From Thiohalomonas denitrificans (GTDB lineage: Bacteria > Pseudomonadota > Gammaproteobacteria > Thiohalomonadales > Thiohalomonadaceae): 64,000 nucleotides of DNA. Numbering within the stretch: position 1 is the first letter of the stretch; each line of letters starts with the position of its first letter. Positions 37,179-47,096 of this stretch are shown here, piece by piece. The translations under genes and the position numbers were made by a program. A model generated the notes under the pieces. That model was not told the DNA's origin, ran no database searches, and was given only the letters and a program-made list of their open reading frames with translations. The DNA lies in NCBI RefSeq assembly GCF_900102855.1, contig NZ_FMWD01000001.1, positions 386,766-450,765 on the forward strand. The letters are read 5' to 3'.

Positions 37179-38051
37179 TCAGCCCTTCAGGGCTTCGGCC
37201 ATGCGCTCGCCCATCTCGGCGGGCGAGCGGGCAATAGTCACCCCGGCGGCCTCGAGGGCGGTAAACTTCTCCTCCGCGGTGCCTTTCCCACCGGCAATGA
37301 TCGCCCCGGCGTGCCCCATGCGCTTACCCTTGGGGGCGGTCACTCCGGCAATGTAGGCCACTACCGGCTTGCTGACGTGATGGCGGATAAACTCGGCCGC
37401 CTCCTCTTCCGCCATCCCGCCGATTTCCCCGACCATGATGACCCCGTCGGTGCCGGGGTCCTGCTCGAACTGCGCCAGGCAATCGACAAAGCTGAGCCCG
37501 TGAATCGGGTCGCCGCCGATACCCACGCAGGTGCTCTGGCCCAGTCCCGCACGGGTGGTCTGATGCACAGCCTCGTAGGTCAGCGTGCCCGAACGGGAGA
37601 CGATGCCGATACGCCCCGGGCTGTGGATCGCGCCCGGCATGATGCCGATCTTGCAGGCGCCGGGAGTAATGACGCCGGGGCAGTTAGGGCCGATGAGGCG
37701 CGATTCCGTACCGCGCAGTGAGGCCTTCACCTTCAACATATCGAGGACCGGAATGCCTTCGGTGATGCAGACGATGGTCTCGATGCCGGCGTCCGCCGCC
37801 TCGAGAATGGCATCAGCCGCGAACGGCGCCGGGACATAGATCATGGTGGCATCGGCACCGGTCTCCGCCACCGCGTCATGAACGGTATTGAACACCGGCC
37901 GCTCCAGGTGCATCTGCCCGCCCTTGCCGGGCGTAACGCCGCCCACCAGGCGGGTGCCGTAGGCGATGGCCTGTTCCGAATGGAAAGTACCCTGTTTGCC
38001 GGTAAAACCCTGGCAGATCACCCGGGTATCACTGTTGACCAGAATCGACAT
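37179..38051 (-). CDS. sucD: Succinyl-CoA synthetase alpha subunit
   Basis: 290 residues. The CoA-binding Rossmann segment ([17 protein letters not shown]) is at the N-terminus, and the phosphohistidine is in [13 protein letters not shown] near residue 250. It forms a heterotetramer with SucC and interconverts succinyl-CoA and succinate in the TCA cycle with substrate-level phosphorylation. It overlaps the sucC stop by one base. Confidence 0.97.
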   Translation of the reverse strand: MSILVNSDTRVICQGFTGKQGTFHSEQAIAYGTRLVGGVTPGKGGQMHLERPVFNTVHDAVAETGADATMIYVPAPFAADAILEAADAGIETIVCITEGIPVLDMLKVKASLRGTESRLIGPNCPGVITPGACKIGIMPGAIHSPGRIGIVSRSGTLTYEAVHQTTRAGLGQSTCVGIGGDPIHGLSFVDCLAQFEQDPGTDGVIMVGEIGGMAEEEAAEFIRHHVSKPVVAYIAGVTAPKGKRMGHAGAIIAGGKGTAEEKFTALEAAGVTIARSPAEMGERMAEALKG

Positions 38052-39220
38052 CAGGCCTTCCCTCCCGCGGCCATTACCGCTTTTTGGGCCGCATCCGTAA
38101 GGTCGGCCGCCGTATCGATGGCCAGTCCGCTCGCAGCCAGCAGTTCACGCCCGCGTTCCACGTTGGTCCCCTCCAACCGGACCACCACCGGCACGGCGGA
38201 GGACACCTCCCGGACCGCCTGGATGATGCCCTCGGCGATCAGGTCGCAGCGCACGATACCGCCAAAGATATTCACCAGAATGGCTTCCACGTTCTGGTCG
38301 GAGAGGATCAGTTTGAAGGCCTCAGCCACCTTCTCCGCGGTGGTACCGCCGCCCACGTCCAGGAAGTTGGCCGGTTCGCCGCCCTGCAGCTTGATGAGGT
38401 CCATGGTGGCCATCGCCAATCCGGCGCCGTTGACCATGCAGCCGATATTGCCGTCGAGACGGACATAGTTCAGACCGTGCTGCCGGGCGCGGCATTCGCG
38501 CTCGTCTTCCTGGGTGGTGTCGTGGAGTCCCGCCAGGGCGGACTGCCGGTAAGATGCGCTCTCATCGAGGTTGATCTTGGCATCCAGAGCCAGCAGGTGG
38601 CCCTCCCCGGTCACCACCAGAGGATTGATCTCCACCAGGGCGGCGTCGCGCTCCATGAAGAGCCGGTAGAGCGCCATCATCAGCTTGCCGAGTTCCTTGA
38701 CCTGCGAGCCGTCCAGCTCCAGCCCGAAGGCCACCCGGCGGCACTGGTAAGGCTGCAAGCCAACCACGGGGTCGACCGCCACGCTGCAGATAGCCTCGGG
38801 GCGGGTTGCGGCCACCTCCTCGATGTCCATGCCGCCGGCCGCTGAGGCCATGATCGTTACCCGCTGGCTGGTGCGGTCCACCACCATGCCGAGGTAGAGT
38901 TCACGGGCGTTCGGGGAGACGGCCTCGACCAGGACCTTGTTGACCGGCTGTCCCTCCGTCCCGGTCTGGTGGGTCACCAGCCGGCTGCCAAGCAGCTCAT
39001 CGGCCGCGGACGTCAATGCCGCCAGGCCTTCCACCAGCCTGACGCCACCCGCCTTGCCGCGACCCCCGGCATGGACCTGTGCCTTGACCACCCAGCGGCC
39101 TCCGCCCAGCGCCTGGGCCGCATGCTCCGCCTCGGCGAGGTTGGCCGCCACCTGCCCCTCCGGAACCGGGATGCCATAGTCGCCGAACAGACTCTTGGCC
39201 TGATATTCGTGGAGATTCAT
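38051..39220 (-). CDS. sucC: Succinyl-CoA synthetase beta subunit
   Basis: 389 residues, normal length, with an N-terminal ATP-grasp ([28 protein letters not shown]) and a C-terminal ligase domain ([16 protein letters not shown]). It binds nucleotide and succinate. The gene starts a minus-strand run with sucD and nadE; the usual sucAB or mdh neighbours are not adjacent. It is divergent from the pilus region genes. Confidence 0.97.
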   Translation of the reverse strand: MNLHEYQAKSLFGDYGIPVPEGQVAANLAEAEHAAQALGGGRWVVKAQVHAGGRGKAGGVRLVEGLAALTSAADELLGSRLVTHQTGTEGQPVNKVLVEAVSPNARELYLGMVVDRTSQRVTIMASAAGGMDIEEVAATRPEAICSVAVDPVVGLQPYQCRRVAFGLELDGSQVKELGKLMMALYRLFMERDAALVEINPLVVTGEGHLLALDAKINLDESASYRQSALAGLHDTTQEDERECRARQHGLNYVRLDGNIGCMVNGAGLAMATMDLIKLQGGEPANFLDVGGGTTAEKVAEAFKLILSDQNVEAILVNIFGGIVRCDLIAEGIIQAVREVSSAVPVVVRLEGTNVERGRELLAASGLAIDTAADLTDAAQKAVMAAGGKA

Positions 39221-39361
39221 GCTTTCCCCGCCTCAACGAAAAAACGGTATTGTGTCCGAAAGCCGGGACCTTGGCAAAAGCCCGGCTTGGCCTTTTTGCA
39301 GCAGGACCGATACAATCCGCCGAGGCAATATTCCTTATTGAAAAGCGGGAATCCGAACAAC

Positions 39362-39592
39362 ATGGGACTGTTTCGTCTTCTTATCCTGGTGGCAATTATC
39401 TGGGCCATTTATGCCCTGGTGCGCCGCTTTCGTGATCGTCGCGCTTCGATTGCGCCTTCGCGCTCGAAACCGGAAATCGGGCAAATGGTGCGCTGCCGGC
39501 AGTGCGGATTGCATGTTCCCGAACAGGAAGCATTCAGGCGCGGAGAAGATTGGTTCTGCAGTGCCGAGCACAGGGATCAGGCAGACGGGTAA
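39362..39592 (+). CDS. PP0621-like small membrane-anchored zinc-ribbon-type protein
   Basis: 76 residues. An N-terminal membrane helix (about 3-20) is followed by a basic stretch and then a short Cys motif: CRQCGLHVPEQEAFRRGEDWFC, with a CxxC and a later Cys and His (SAEHRD). The pattern matches the small PP0621 family encoded before pilS in many gammaproteobacteria. Its function is unknown. The stop overlaps the pilS ATG (TAATG), so translation is coupled with the sensor kinase. Confidence 0.75.
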   Translation: MGLFRLLILVAIIWAIYALVRRFRDRRASIAPSRSKPEIGQMVRCRQCGLHVPEQEAFRRGEDWFCSAEHRDQADG

Positions 39593-41199
39593 TGGATGGC
39601 TCACTGACCACCGCTCCGCTATCGCTCTCATCGCCCGAAAACAGTGCCAAGACCTGGCAGCCGCTGCGCTTTTTCAACATCTACCGCCTGCTACTGAGCA
39701 GCGCCTTCGTCTTTCTCGCATCGGATCAGCGCCCGCCGATGCCCCTTGGCGCCCACGACCCCGGTTTTTTTCTTAACGTTAGTATCGCCTACGTCATATT
39801 TGCCGCCATTTCCATAATCCTCTCCGAACGACGGCAGCCCGCCTTCCCCATCCAGCTATATGTACAGGTCGCCGGAGACATTACCGCCTTGACCCTGCTG
39901 ATGCATGCCAGCGGAGGTGTCGCCAGCGGATTGGGAATGCTGCTGGTGGTGTGCATCGCCAACGCAAGCATGATCACCGGGGGGCGAACGGCTGGACTAT
40001 TCGCCGCAGTGGCAACGATAGCCCTGCTTCTGGAGCAGCTGTACTCGCATTTAACGGTACCTGATGCAGCCGTGGCCTACCCCCAGTCGGGCCTGCTGGG
40101 CGCTGCGCTGTTTGCCACTGCTGCATTGGCCCATGTACTCAGCCGCCACGCCCGCGCCAGCGAAGTACTGGCCGAACAGCGGGAGATGGATCTGGCGAAC
40201 ATGGCGCAGATGGCCGAATTCATCATCGAACACATGCAAACCGGGGTGGTGGTGGTCGACAACTACCAGCGTGTCCAACTGATGAATGTCGCGGCCAGGC
40301 GCCTACTCAGTTCTACAAGCAGCAATACCCGCTACCTGGGTGAAGTCTCTCCCGACCTGGCCCAGCGCGTCGCGCGCTGGCTACAGGGCGGGCAGCGACC
40401 ACGCACCGTGAAACTCGAGGATGTCGATTACGAAGTAATCCCGCGCTTCATGAACATCGGCCCCGACGGACGCGCAGGGACCCTGATCTTTCTCGAGGAT
40501 GCCAGCCTTGCCGCCCGACAGGTCCAGCAACTGAAACTCGCCGCCCTCGGACGACTGACCGCCAGTGTGGCCCACGAGGTCCGCAATCCGCTCGGAGCCA
40601 TCAGCCACGCCGGTCAGCTACTCGCGGAGTCGCCTCACCTCGACAAGACCGACCAGCGCATGACCGAGATCGTCCTGGAGCAGTCACAGCGGGTGAACAC
40701 CATCATCGAGAGCATCCTCCAACTCGGTCGCAAAGATCGCTCCAAGATGATTGCACTGACGCTGTCCCCCTTTGTGAAGACCCTTATAGCCGAGTTCTGT
40801 TACAGACACGACATCGATGCAGGGAAAATCCCGGTGGCAATCCCTCCCGATCTGGAAATCGGTTTCGATCCCACCCACCTGCAGCAGATCCTGAGCAACC
40901 TGCTCGACAATGCCGAACGGCACAGCCGCACCAGCGACTTCCCGCGGATCCGCCTGAAGGCGGGCTACTCAAAAACCGGACGGCCCTACCTGGATATCGT
41001 CAACAAAGGAGAGGGGATCCCGGACAGTGTCGCCAACCAGTTGTTCGAACCCTTCTTCACTACCCAGCGCTCGGGGATCGGACTCGGACTCTATATTTCA
41101 AGGGAGCTTGCCGAATGCAATAATGCAGAACTGGCCTACCTACCCGATAAGCGGGGCGGAAGCCGATTTCGCCTCTCATTCAGCCACCCGAGCCGTTAG
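39592..41199 (+). CDS. pilS: Sensor histidine kinase PilS
   Basis: 535 residues from ATG 39592. Six membrane helices lie in about 25-180, followed by a PAS-like domain (about 200-310) and the HisKA box with phospho-acceptor H328 (SVAHEVRNPLGAI). The HATPase N, G1 and G2 boxes (LLDNAERHS, GIPDSVANQLFEPFFTT, SGIGLGLY) are intact. In Pseudomonas PilS sits at the pole and phosphorylates PilR to control pilin expression. Here pilR follows in 11 bp. Confidence 0.93.
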   Translation: MDGSLTTAPLSLSSPENSAKTWQPLRFFNIYRLLLSSAFVFLASDQRPPMPLGAHDPGFFLNVSIAYVIFAAISIILSERRQPAFPIQLYVQVAGDITALTLLMHASGGVASGLGMLLVVCIANASMITGGRTAGLFAAVATIALLLEQLYSHLTVPDAAVAYPQSGLLGAALFATAALAHVLSRHARASEVLAEQREMDLANMAQMAEFIIEHMQTGVVVVDNYQRVQLMNVAARRLLSSTSSNTRYLGEVSPDLAQRVARWLQGGQRPRTVKLEDVDYEVIPRFMNIGPDGRAGTLIFLEDASLAARQVQQLKLAALGRLTASVAHEVRNPLGAISHAGQLLAESPHLDKTDQRMTEIVLEQSQRVNTIIESILQLGRKDRSKMIALTLSPFVKTLIAEFCYRHDIDAGKIPVAIPPDLEIGFDPTHLQQILSNLLDNAERHSRTSDFPRIRLKAGYSKTGRPYLDIVNKGEGIPDSVANQLFEPFFTTQRSGIGLGLYISRELAECNNAELAYLPDKRGGSRFRLSFSHPSR

Positions 41200-41210
41200 A
41201 TCCTCTCGCC

Positions 41211-42557
41211 ATGAAGCAAGCCCAATACCACGCGTTGATCGTCGATGATGAGCCCGATATCCGGGAGCTGCTCGAGCTGACCCTCACCCGCATGGGGGTG
41301 GCTTGCGAGGGGGCGGAAACCCTGGAAGAGGCCAGAGACCACCTCAACCGTTCCGATTTCAATCTCTGCCTGGCCGACATGCGCCTGCCGGACGGTAGCG
41401 GCATCGAACTGGTGCGCCATATTCAGCAGCACCGGCCAGAGCTCCCGGTCGCCGTCATAACGGCCCACGGCAACATGAGCCTGGCCATCGAGGCCCTCAA
41501 GGCCGGCGCCTTCGACTTTGTGAACAAGCCGGTAGAACTGGCCACCCTTCGGGAACTGGTCAGTACAGCACTGAAGATGGGGCGAAGAGATGAAGCCCCC
41601 AACCCCACAAGCCCTTCAGGTCGACAGTTACTGGGTGAATCGGAAGTCATCCGTACCATTCGCGCCACGATCAACAAGCTGGCCCGCAGTCAGGCCCCCA
41701 TCTATATCAGCGGAGAATCCGGCACTGGCAAGGAGCTAATCGCCCGACTGATCCATGAAAACGGCCCTCGCGCCGACAAGCCCTTCGTGCCGGTGAACTG
41801 CGGCGCCATCCCGGCAGATCTCATGGAGAGCGAGCTGTTTGGCTACTGCAAGGGGAGTTTTACCGGCGCCACCCATGACAAACCGGGCCTGTTCCAAGCC
41901 GCCCAGGGCGGCACGCTGTTCCTGGATGAACTGGCCGACCTGCCCCTTGCGATGCAGGTCAAGCTGCTACGGGCCATTCAGGAAAAGGCCATCCGGCCGC
42001 TGGGCGCACAGAAGGAGGTCCATATCGATGTCCGCATCCTCAGTGCCACCCACCAGGACCTCGCCACGCTGGTCCGCGAAGGACGGTTCCGGGAAGACCT
42101 CTTCTATCGCATCAACGTCATCCAGCTGCAAGCACCAACCCTGAGAGAGCGTCCGGAGGATATTCCGATCCTCGTCGAACACATCCTCGAGCGGCTCGCC
42201 GGCGAGCTGGGAGTCGAACCATTACAGCTCGATGATTCCGCCCGGGAAGCGCTGGGCTCCTACGCATTCCCCGGCAATGTGCGCGAACTGGAGAACATCC
42301 TTGAGCGTGCCGTAACGCTGTGCGAACAGGCCACGATCGGCGAAGAGCTCCTCCAACTCCCCGAAGGCGTGCCGGTTGCGTCCAGTGAAGTCGGCGGCGG
42401 GGACTTCGAACTGGAGTCCTACCTGATGGAAATCGAACGCAAGATCATCCTCAACGCCCTCGAAGAGACCCGGTTCAATAAGACCGCCGCCGCCAAACGG
42501 CTCGGCCTCTCCTTTCGCTCACTACGCTACCGCCTCAAAAAACTCGACATCGAGTAG
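41211..42557 (+). CDS. pilR: Sigma-54-dependent response regulator PilR
   Basis: 448 residues. The receiver domain has phospho-acceptor D56 (LCLADMRLP). The AAA+ domain shows Walker A GESGTGKE and the sigma-54 contact loop GSFTGA; the Ser variant of GAFTGA is usual for PilR. A Fis-type helix-turn-helix closes the protein (NKTAAAKRLGLSFRSLRYR). It should activate the sigma-54 promoter of the pilin gene directly downstream. Confidence 0.95.
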   Translation: MKQAQYHALIVDDEPDIRELLELTLTRMGVACEGAETLEEARDHLNRSDFNLCLADMRLPDGSGIELVRHIQQHRPELPVAVITAHGNMSLAIEALKAGAFDFVNKPVELATLRELVSTALKMGRRDEAPNPTSPSGRQLLGESEVIRTIRATINKLARSQAPIYISGESGTGKELIARLIHENGPRADKPFVPVNCGAIPADLMESELFGYCKGSFTGATHDKPGLFQAAQGGTLFLDELADLPLAMQVKLLRAIQEKAIRPLGAQKEVHIDVRILSATHQDLATLVREGRFREDLFYRINVIQLQAPTLRERPEDIPILVEHILERLAGELGVEPLQLDDSAREALGSYAFPGNVRELENILERAVTLCEQATIGEELLQLPEGVPVASSEVGGGDFELESYLMEIERKIILNALEETRFNKTAAAKRLGLSFRSLRYRLKKLDIE

Positions 42558-42563
42558 ACTCAA

Positions 42564-42582
42564 GGTGACAAATTTTGTCACC
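42564..42582. promoter_or_regulatory. Perfect 9-bp palindrome, candidate PilR binding site
   Basis: GGTGACAAA-T-TTTGTCACC lies 190 bp upstream of the pilin sigma-54 promoter, a normal enhancer distance, and just after pilR. The TGTCA half-sites agree with TGTC-type sites known for PilR in Pseudomonas. A further half-site, TTAGTCACC, occurs near 42596. No T-run follows, so it is not a terminator. Confidence 0.5.
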
Positions 42583-42771
42583 CAATGGACGTAGTTAGTC
42601 ACCTAACGCCCAGTCCCTACACCTTTTTCTGCCCCTTTCCCGGCCCCCCCCCGCAGGGGTCGAAAGAGACACCGATGAAAAAGCCGCAGCAAAGTGCCGC
42701 GATGTGACCCACCGCACAATTTCTTTTTCCCTAACAATGCACATTCATGGTGCTGGAAACGCCATAGGTGA

Positions 42772-42789
42772 TTGGCACAGTAACTGCAT
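42772..42789 (+). promoter_or_regulatory. Sigma-54 promoter of the pilin gene
   Basis: TTGGCAC-AGTAA-CTGCAT has GG at 42774-42775 and GC at 42786-42787, exactly ten bases apart, and matches the -24/-12 consensus at nearly every position. It lies about 90 bp before the pilin ATG, and PilR is encoded just upstream. Confidence 0.85.
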
Positions 42790-42877
42790 AACTTTCAAAG
42801 GAGTCCCGGCCCAGAAAAAACAACACCATGGCCGGAAAGTTTGCGGAATCGCTATTCAATGTCTGAGGAGAGAATTC

Positions 42878-43366
42878 ATGAAGAACGTACAACAGGGCTT
42901 CACCCTGATCGAACTGATGATCGTCGTCGCGATCATCGGCATTCTGGCCGCCGTCGCGCTGCCGGCATACCAGGATTACACCGTTCGGGCCAAAATGTCC
43001 GAAGTGGTCCTCGCCGGCAGCACCTGCCGCACGGCGATTACCGAGGTTTATCAAACCATGGATGGCACGACCAGCCCTGGTGCAAGCAACTGGGGTTGCG
43101 AAAGCACCTCCGGCACAGCACCATCGAAATACGTAAAATCGGTAGACACTGATGCCAACGGCAAGGTGATCGTGACTGCTGATAACTTCGGCGACACCGC
43201 TATCGATGACAAGAAGATCGAGATGACGCCATATCACGATGACTCCACCACGAAGGATCCTACCACCTCCGGCCATCTCGGCTCCCCGGTCTATAAGTGG
43301 ACTTGTGGTCCGGCCGCGTCCGATGGGGTTCCGAAGAAGTATCTGCCGGGCTCCTGCCGCAGTTAG
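42878..43366 (+). CDS. pilA: Type IV major pilin (PilA-like)
   Basis: 162 residues from ATG 42878, with GAGGAG upstream; longer open frames upstream lie in the promoter region. The prepilin leader MKNVQQG is cut before F8 ([21 protein letters not shown]), and E12 is Glu5 of the mature protein. Four cysteines, C50/C74 and C143/C160, can make two disulfides; the last encloses the C-terminal D-loop. The chain ends in Ser (CRS), as in Pseudomonas group I pilins that are O-glycosylated at the terminal Ser. A strong terminator and a glycosyl ligase gene follow. Confidence 0.93.
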   Translation: MKNVQQGFTLIELMIVVAIIGILAAVALPAYQDYTVRAKMSEVVLAGSTCRTAITEVYQTMDGTTSPGASNWGCESTSGTAPSKYVKSVDTDANGKVIVTADNFGDTAIDDKKIEMTPYHDDSTTKDPTTSGHLGSPVYKWTCGPAASDGVPKKYLPGSCRS

Positions 43367-43387
43367 GCCCTTAGGCTAGCACGAAGC

Positions 43388-43418
43388 AAAAACCCCTCTC
43401 TGAGGGGTTTTTGTTTTT
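43388..43418 (+). terminator. Intrinsic terminator after the pilin gene
   Basis: AAAAACCCCT at 43388-43397 pairs perfectly with AGGGGTTTTT at 43403-43412 (5-base loop), and GTTTTT follows. It should end most pilin transcripts before the ligase gene. Confidence 0.9.
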
Positions 43419-43440
43419 CTTCAAACGGTTCCGCGACACC

Positions 43441-45171
43441 ATGCACACCATTGATCGAGCTTCACAGCATTTTCCGGCTCGCCGTTATATCTTTGCGCTC
43501 GCCGGCCTGCTGATGGTTACCAGTTGGCTGATTCCCAACCACTACCTGCCCTGGAGCGCCTTCTACAATGAATTCATTGCGGCCGTTGCGCTGGTCATGC
43601 TGGCCGTTGCTACCTTCACCGGTGTTTCGCATTCGAACGATCATCAGGTAGGTACTCGGATCCCGCGCGGGGTTCTTGCGCTTCTACTGCTCGCTGCAAT
43701 CCCTCCCCTTCAATACGGGTTCGGTTTGATCACCTTCTCCGGTGATGCCTGGACCGCGTCACTCTATCTGGCCGGATTGGCACTCGCCTATGCGGTGGGG
43801 TTCGCCCTTGCCGGTGAAAACCGTGAAGTCACTGCCCGGACAATGGCATGGGTCTTTTTGATCGGCGCGTTGCTGTCCCTGTTTCTGGCCGCAGCCCAGT
43901 GGCTCCATCTGAACCTGGGGGTTTGGCTGGTCGATATCGCACCACGCGGCCGTCCGTCCGCCAATCTGGCCCAGCCCAACAATCTAGCCACGCTGTTCTG
44001 CCTGGGGCTCGCCGCCGCGATCTACCTGAACGCCCGGGGCCACATGGGCCGACCGGTCGTCACTCTATGCTCCCTATTGCTTTTTGCGGGTATCGCGATG
44101 ACCGCATCGCGCACCCCATTGATCATCGGGCTGGTCATCCTCGGCTGGACCCTGCTGCAGCGCAGACAGGTAGGCATCACCCTATCCAGCCTGCAGATTA
44201 CCACTGGCTTTGCCGTCCTGGTTTCCCTGTGGTTTATCTGGCCGGTCCTCACCGATGCCATACACCTCAACTCAGTGCCTTCGGGGGCTCCCGCAGCATC
44301 CTTGCAGATACGGTCGGAATCCGGACTACGGCCGACGATCTGGCTCCAGCTCCTGGATGCTGCAGTGCGAGCACCACTGTTCGGCTACGGCTGGAATCAG
44401 GTGACCTTGGCTCAAGTCGCCGTGGCCGGCGACCACGGGCCCTCGGTGATGGTCGAGCACAGCCACAATATTGCGCTCGACCTTTTGCTCTGGAACGGTT
44501 TGCTGGTGGGCGGGGCGATACTCTTGCTGCTTGGGGGATGGTTCCTATCGCGAATGAAGCGGCGCCAGAACCTGGAGAGCTGGTTCGGCTTACTGGTGCT
44601 CATGGCCGTGTTTACACACGGCATGCTGGAGTTTCCGCTGGAATACACCTACTTTCTGTTTCCTCTGGGGGTTTGCGCCGGCATCGTCGATCGCTCGGTC
44701 GATATCCGAGGTATGGCCATGCCCGCCTGGAGCAAGCCGGCGGTGCTACTGGCAAGCGGGTTAGCGTTGGTTCTCGTGGTTTCCGAATACCGACTGCTGG
44801 AGGCGGATTTTCGCCACATGCGCTTTGAGGGCATCGGGATCGAAGCCCGAAAACCCGCCGATCAGACCACCCCTGCCAAGATTCTCACGCAACTCTCGGC
44901 CTATACCCGCTACGCCCGCACGGAAGCTTATGCCGACATGACGGCCGAACAAATCGCGTGGATGGGCCGCGTGGCCCACCGATACCCCCATCCACCGGCT
45001 CTGTTTCGCTATGCCCTGGCGTTAGCTCTCAACCAACGCTACACCGAAGCCGCACATCAACTTCTATTGCTGGAAAAGCTGCACCCCCGTCAGCGGGACA
45101 GTGCCAAGGCGAGTTGGGCTGCGGCAGTCCACCAGTACCCCAACCTTTCACAGGTCAAGCTCCCCGACTAA
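43441..45171 (+). CDS. PglL/PilO-like O-oligosaccharyltransferase (pilin glycosylation)
   Basis: 576 residues from ATG 43441; a TTG at 43411 lies inside the terminator and is rejected. Ten to twelve membrane helices span about 15-460, with the Wzy_C-type periplasmic loop (RPTIWLQLLDAAVRAPLFGY... and VEHSHNIALDLLLWNG), which carries the HSHN motif of O-antigen and PglL ligases. A soluble, helical C-terminal part (about 460-570) follows. Its place directly after the pilin and the pilin's C-terminal Ser suggest it attaches a glycan to the pilin. The glycan is unknown. Confidence 0.82.
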   Translation: MHTIDRASQHFPARRYIFALAGLLMVTSWLIPNHYLPWSAFYNEFIAAVALVMLAVATFTGVSHSNDHQVGTRIPRGVLALLLLAAIPPLQYGFGLITFSGDAWTASLYLAGLALAYAVGFALAGENREVTARTMAWVFLIGALLSLFLAAAQWLHLNLGVWLVDIAPRGRPSANLAQPNNLATLFCLGLAAAIYLNARGHMGRPVVTLCSLLLFAGIAMTASRTPLIIGLVILGWTLLQRRQVGITLSSLQITTGFAVLVSLWFIWPVLTDAIHLNSVPSGAPAASLQIRSESGLRPTIWLQLLDAAVRAPLFGYGWNQVTLAQVAVAGDHGPSVMVEHSHNIALDLLLWNGLLVGGAILLLLGGWFLSRMKRRQNLESWFGLLVLMAVFTHGMLEFPLEYTYFLFPLGVCAGIVDRSVDIRGMAMPAWSKPAVLLASGLALVLVVSEYRLLEADFRHMRFEGIGIEARKPADQTTPAKILTQLSAYTRYARTEAYADMTAEQIAWMGRVAHRYPHPPALFRYALALALNQRYTEAAHQLLLLEKLHPRQRDSAKASWAAAVHQYPNLSQVKLPD

Positions 45172-45380
45172 TATCGCCAGAGCACTATCGCCTGGCATCA
45201 GCTGTTGAAACAGTCCGTGAACGGCAACACAAACCTGTAGCAACATACATGCAAGACTTGTCCTCTACAGAAATGCTAGGACAGCTCCCGGGTTTATTCG
45301 GCGACCGTTTCTCGTTTGATTGAACCTTTTCCCGGTATCAACGTAGTATTGGCACTATTTGCGGATTCGGCAGCTAGTCA

Positions 45381-47093
45381 ATGGTAACTTCTACAGCAAA
45401 GATTGCGCTTAGCGGACTGGCTCGAAAGCTGGTCAGTGAGGGCTTACTGACAGAATCGGATGCCGAAAGCGCCCTGAAGCAGGCGAGCAAGGAACGGATG
45501 CCGCTGACCACCTATCTGGTGGAAAACGGCGTTGTTAGTGCCCGTGAAATCGCGATGGTGGCGGCCAGGGAATTCGGGGTTCCGGTCTTCGATCTCCGGG
45601 TGATGGACCTCGACACGGATGTGATCAAGCTCGTCGAAGAGAAACTGATCCGCCATCACCACGCCCTTCCTCTGCTGAAACGCGGCAACCGGTTGTTTGT
45701 CGCGGTTTCCGACCCCACCAATCTCAACGCCCTCGATGAAATCAAGTTCCATGTCGGGATGAATACCGAGCCGGTATTGGTGGAGGAGGACAAACTCAGT
45801 AGCACAATCGAAGCGGCCCTGAACGCCACGGATACGAGCCTGTCCGACCTGGGCGATGAGGACCTGGATAATCTCGATATCTCCGCCGAGGACAACAAGG
45901 AGAAAGAGGATAGCGCCGATTCGGACGTGGATGATGCGCCGGTGGTGCGTTTCATCAACAAGATCCTGCTGGATGCGATTAACAAGGGAGCATCGGACAT
46001 TCACTTTGAGCCTTACGAGAAGATTTATCGCGTGCGGCTGCGGCAGGATGGCATCCTCAGCGAAGTCGCGAAACCGCCGGTGCAGTTGGCCAACAAGATC
46101 TCCGCCCGCCTCAAGGTCATGTCCCGCCTGGATATTTCCGAACGGCGCATCCCCCAGGATGGCCGCATCAAGCTGACGCTCTCCAAGAACCGCGCTATCG
46201 ACTTTCGTCTCAGTACCTGCCCGACCCTCTATGGCGAAAAGATCGTCCTTCGTATTCTCGACCCCTCCAGCGCAAAGCTCGGCATCGACGCACTCGGCTA
46301 CGAGGAGGAGCAAAAGCGGCTGTACCTGGACGCCCTGGCCAAGCCGTACGGAATGATTCTGGTCACCGGGCCGACCGGTTCCGGTAAGACCGTTTCGCTC
46401 TACACCGGTCTCAATATTCTCAATACCGCGGACGTCAATATCTCCACGGCCGAGGACCCGGCCGAAATCAATCTGCCCGGAATCAACCAGGTGAATGTCA
46501 ATCCCAAGGTGGGACTGACCTTCTCATCGGCACTAAAGGCCTTTCTCCGCCAGGATCCGGACGTCATCATGGTCGGCGAGATCCGCGATATCGAAACGGC
46601 GGAGATCGCCATCAAGGCAGCACAGACCGGCCACCTGGTGCTCTCCACACTGCATACCAATGATGCCCCGCAGACACTGGGCCGCCTGATGAACATCGGT
46701 GTCGCCCCCTACAACATCGCCTCCGCAGTCAGTCTCATTATTGCCCAACGACTGGGACGCAGACTCTGTGACCACTGCAAGCAGCCCGAGGATATTCCAA
46801 AGGAGACGCTCCTGCAGGAAGGCTTTGCCCCGGAAGAGATCGGCAAGTTCACCCCCTACAGGGCCGTTGGCTGTGACCGCTGCAACAAGGGCTACAAAGG
46901 GCGGGTCGGCATCTATCAGGTGATGCCGGTTTCCGAGGAGATGGGCCGAATGATTATGCAGGGATGCACGGCGATGGATCTGGCCGATCAGGCGGACAAG
47001 GAAGGTATTCCGGACTTGCGGAAGTCGGGTCTGAAAAAGATCAAGGACGGCATAACCAGTCTTGAAGAGATTAACCGCGTGACGAAGGACTAA
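45381..47093 (+). CDS. pilB: Type IV pilus assembly ATPase PilB
   Basis: 570 residues. The N-terminal MshEN-type domain covers about 1-150, and the secretion ATPase core has Walker A GPTGSGKT at 330-337, the Asp box, and the His box with HLVLSTLHTND. The zinc site CDHC and CDRC near the C-terminus (about 460-505) is typical of PilB and absent from PilT. It hydrolyses ATP to extend the pilus at the inner membrane. pilC starts 3 bp after its stop. Confidence 0.96.
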   Translation: MVTSTAKIALSGLARKLVSEGLLTESDAESALKQASKERMPLTTYLVENGVVSAREIAMVAAREFGVPVFDLRVMDLDTDVIKLVEEKLIRHHHALPLLKRGNRLFVAVSDPTNLNALDEIKFHVGMNTEPVLVEEDKLSSTIEAALNATDTSLSDLGDEDLDNLDISAEDNKEKEDSADSDVDDAPVVRFINKILLDAINKGASDIHFEPYEKIYRVRLRQDGILSEVAKPPVQLANKISARLKVMSRLDISERRIPQDGRIKLTLSKNRAIDFRLSTCPTLYGEKIVLRILDPSSAKLGIDALGYEEEQKRLYLDALAKPYGMILVTGPTGSGKTVSLYTGLNILNTADVNISTAEDPAEINLPGINQVNVNPKVGLTFSSALKAFLRQDPDVIMVGEIRDIETAEIAIKAAQTGHLVLSTLHTNDAPQTLGRLMNIGVAPYNIASAVSLIIAQRLGRRLCDHCKQPEDIPKETLLQEGFAPEEIGKFTPYRAVGCDRCNKGYKGRVGIYQVMPVSEEMGRMIMQGCTAMDLADQADKEGIPDLRKSGLKKIKDGITSLEEINRVTKD

Positions 47094-47096
47094 ACT

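Noticed and set aside
42704-42877. 58-codon N-terminal extension of the pilin
   Set aside because: It covers the sigma-54 promoter and the RBS; the prepilin leader begins at 42878.
45349-45364. Sigma-54-like TTGGCAC...TTGCGG just upstream of pilB
   Set aside because: The GG to GC distance is 8 bases, not the obligatory 10, so it should not be recognised by sigma-54.
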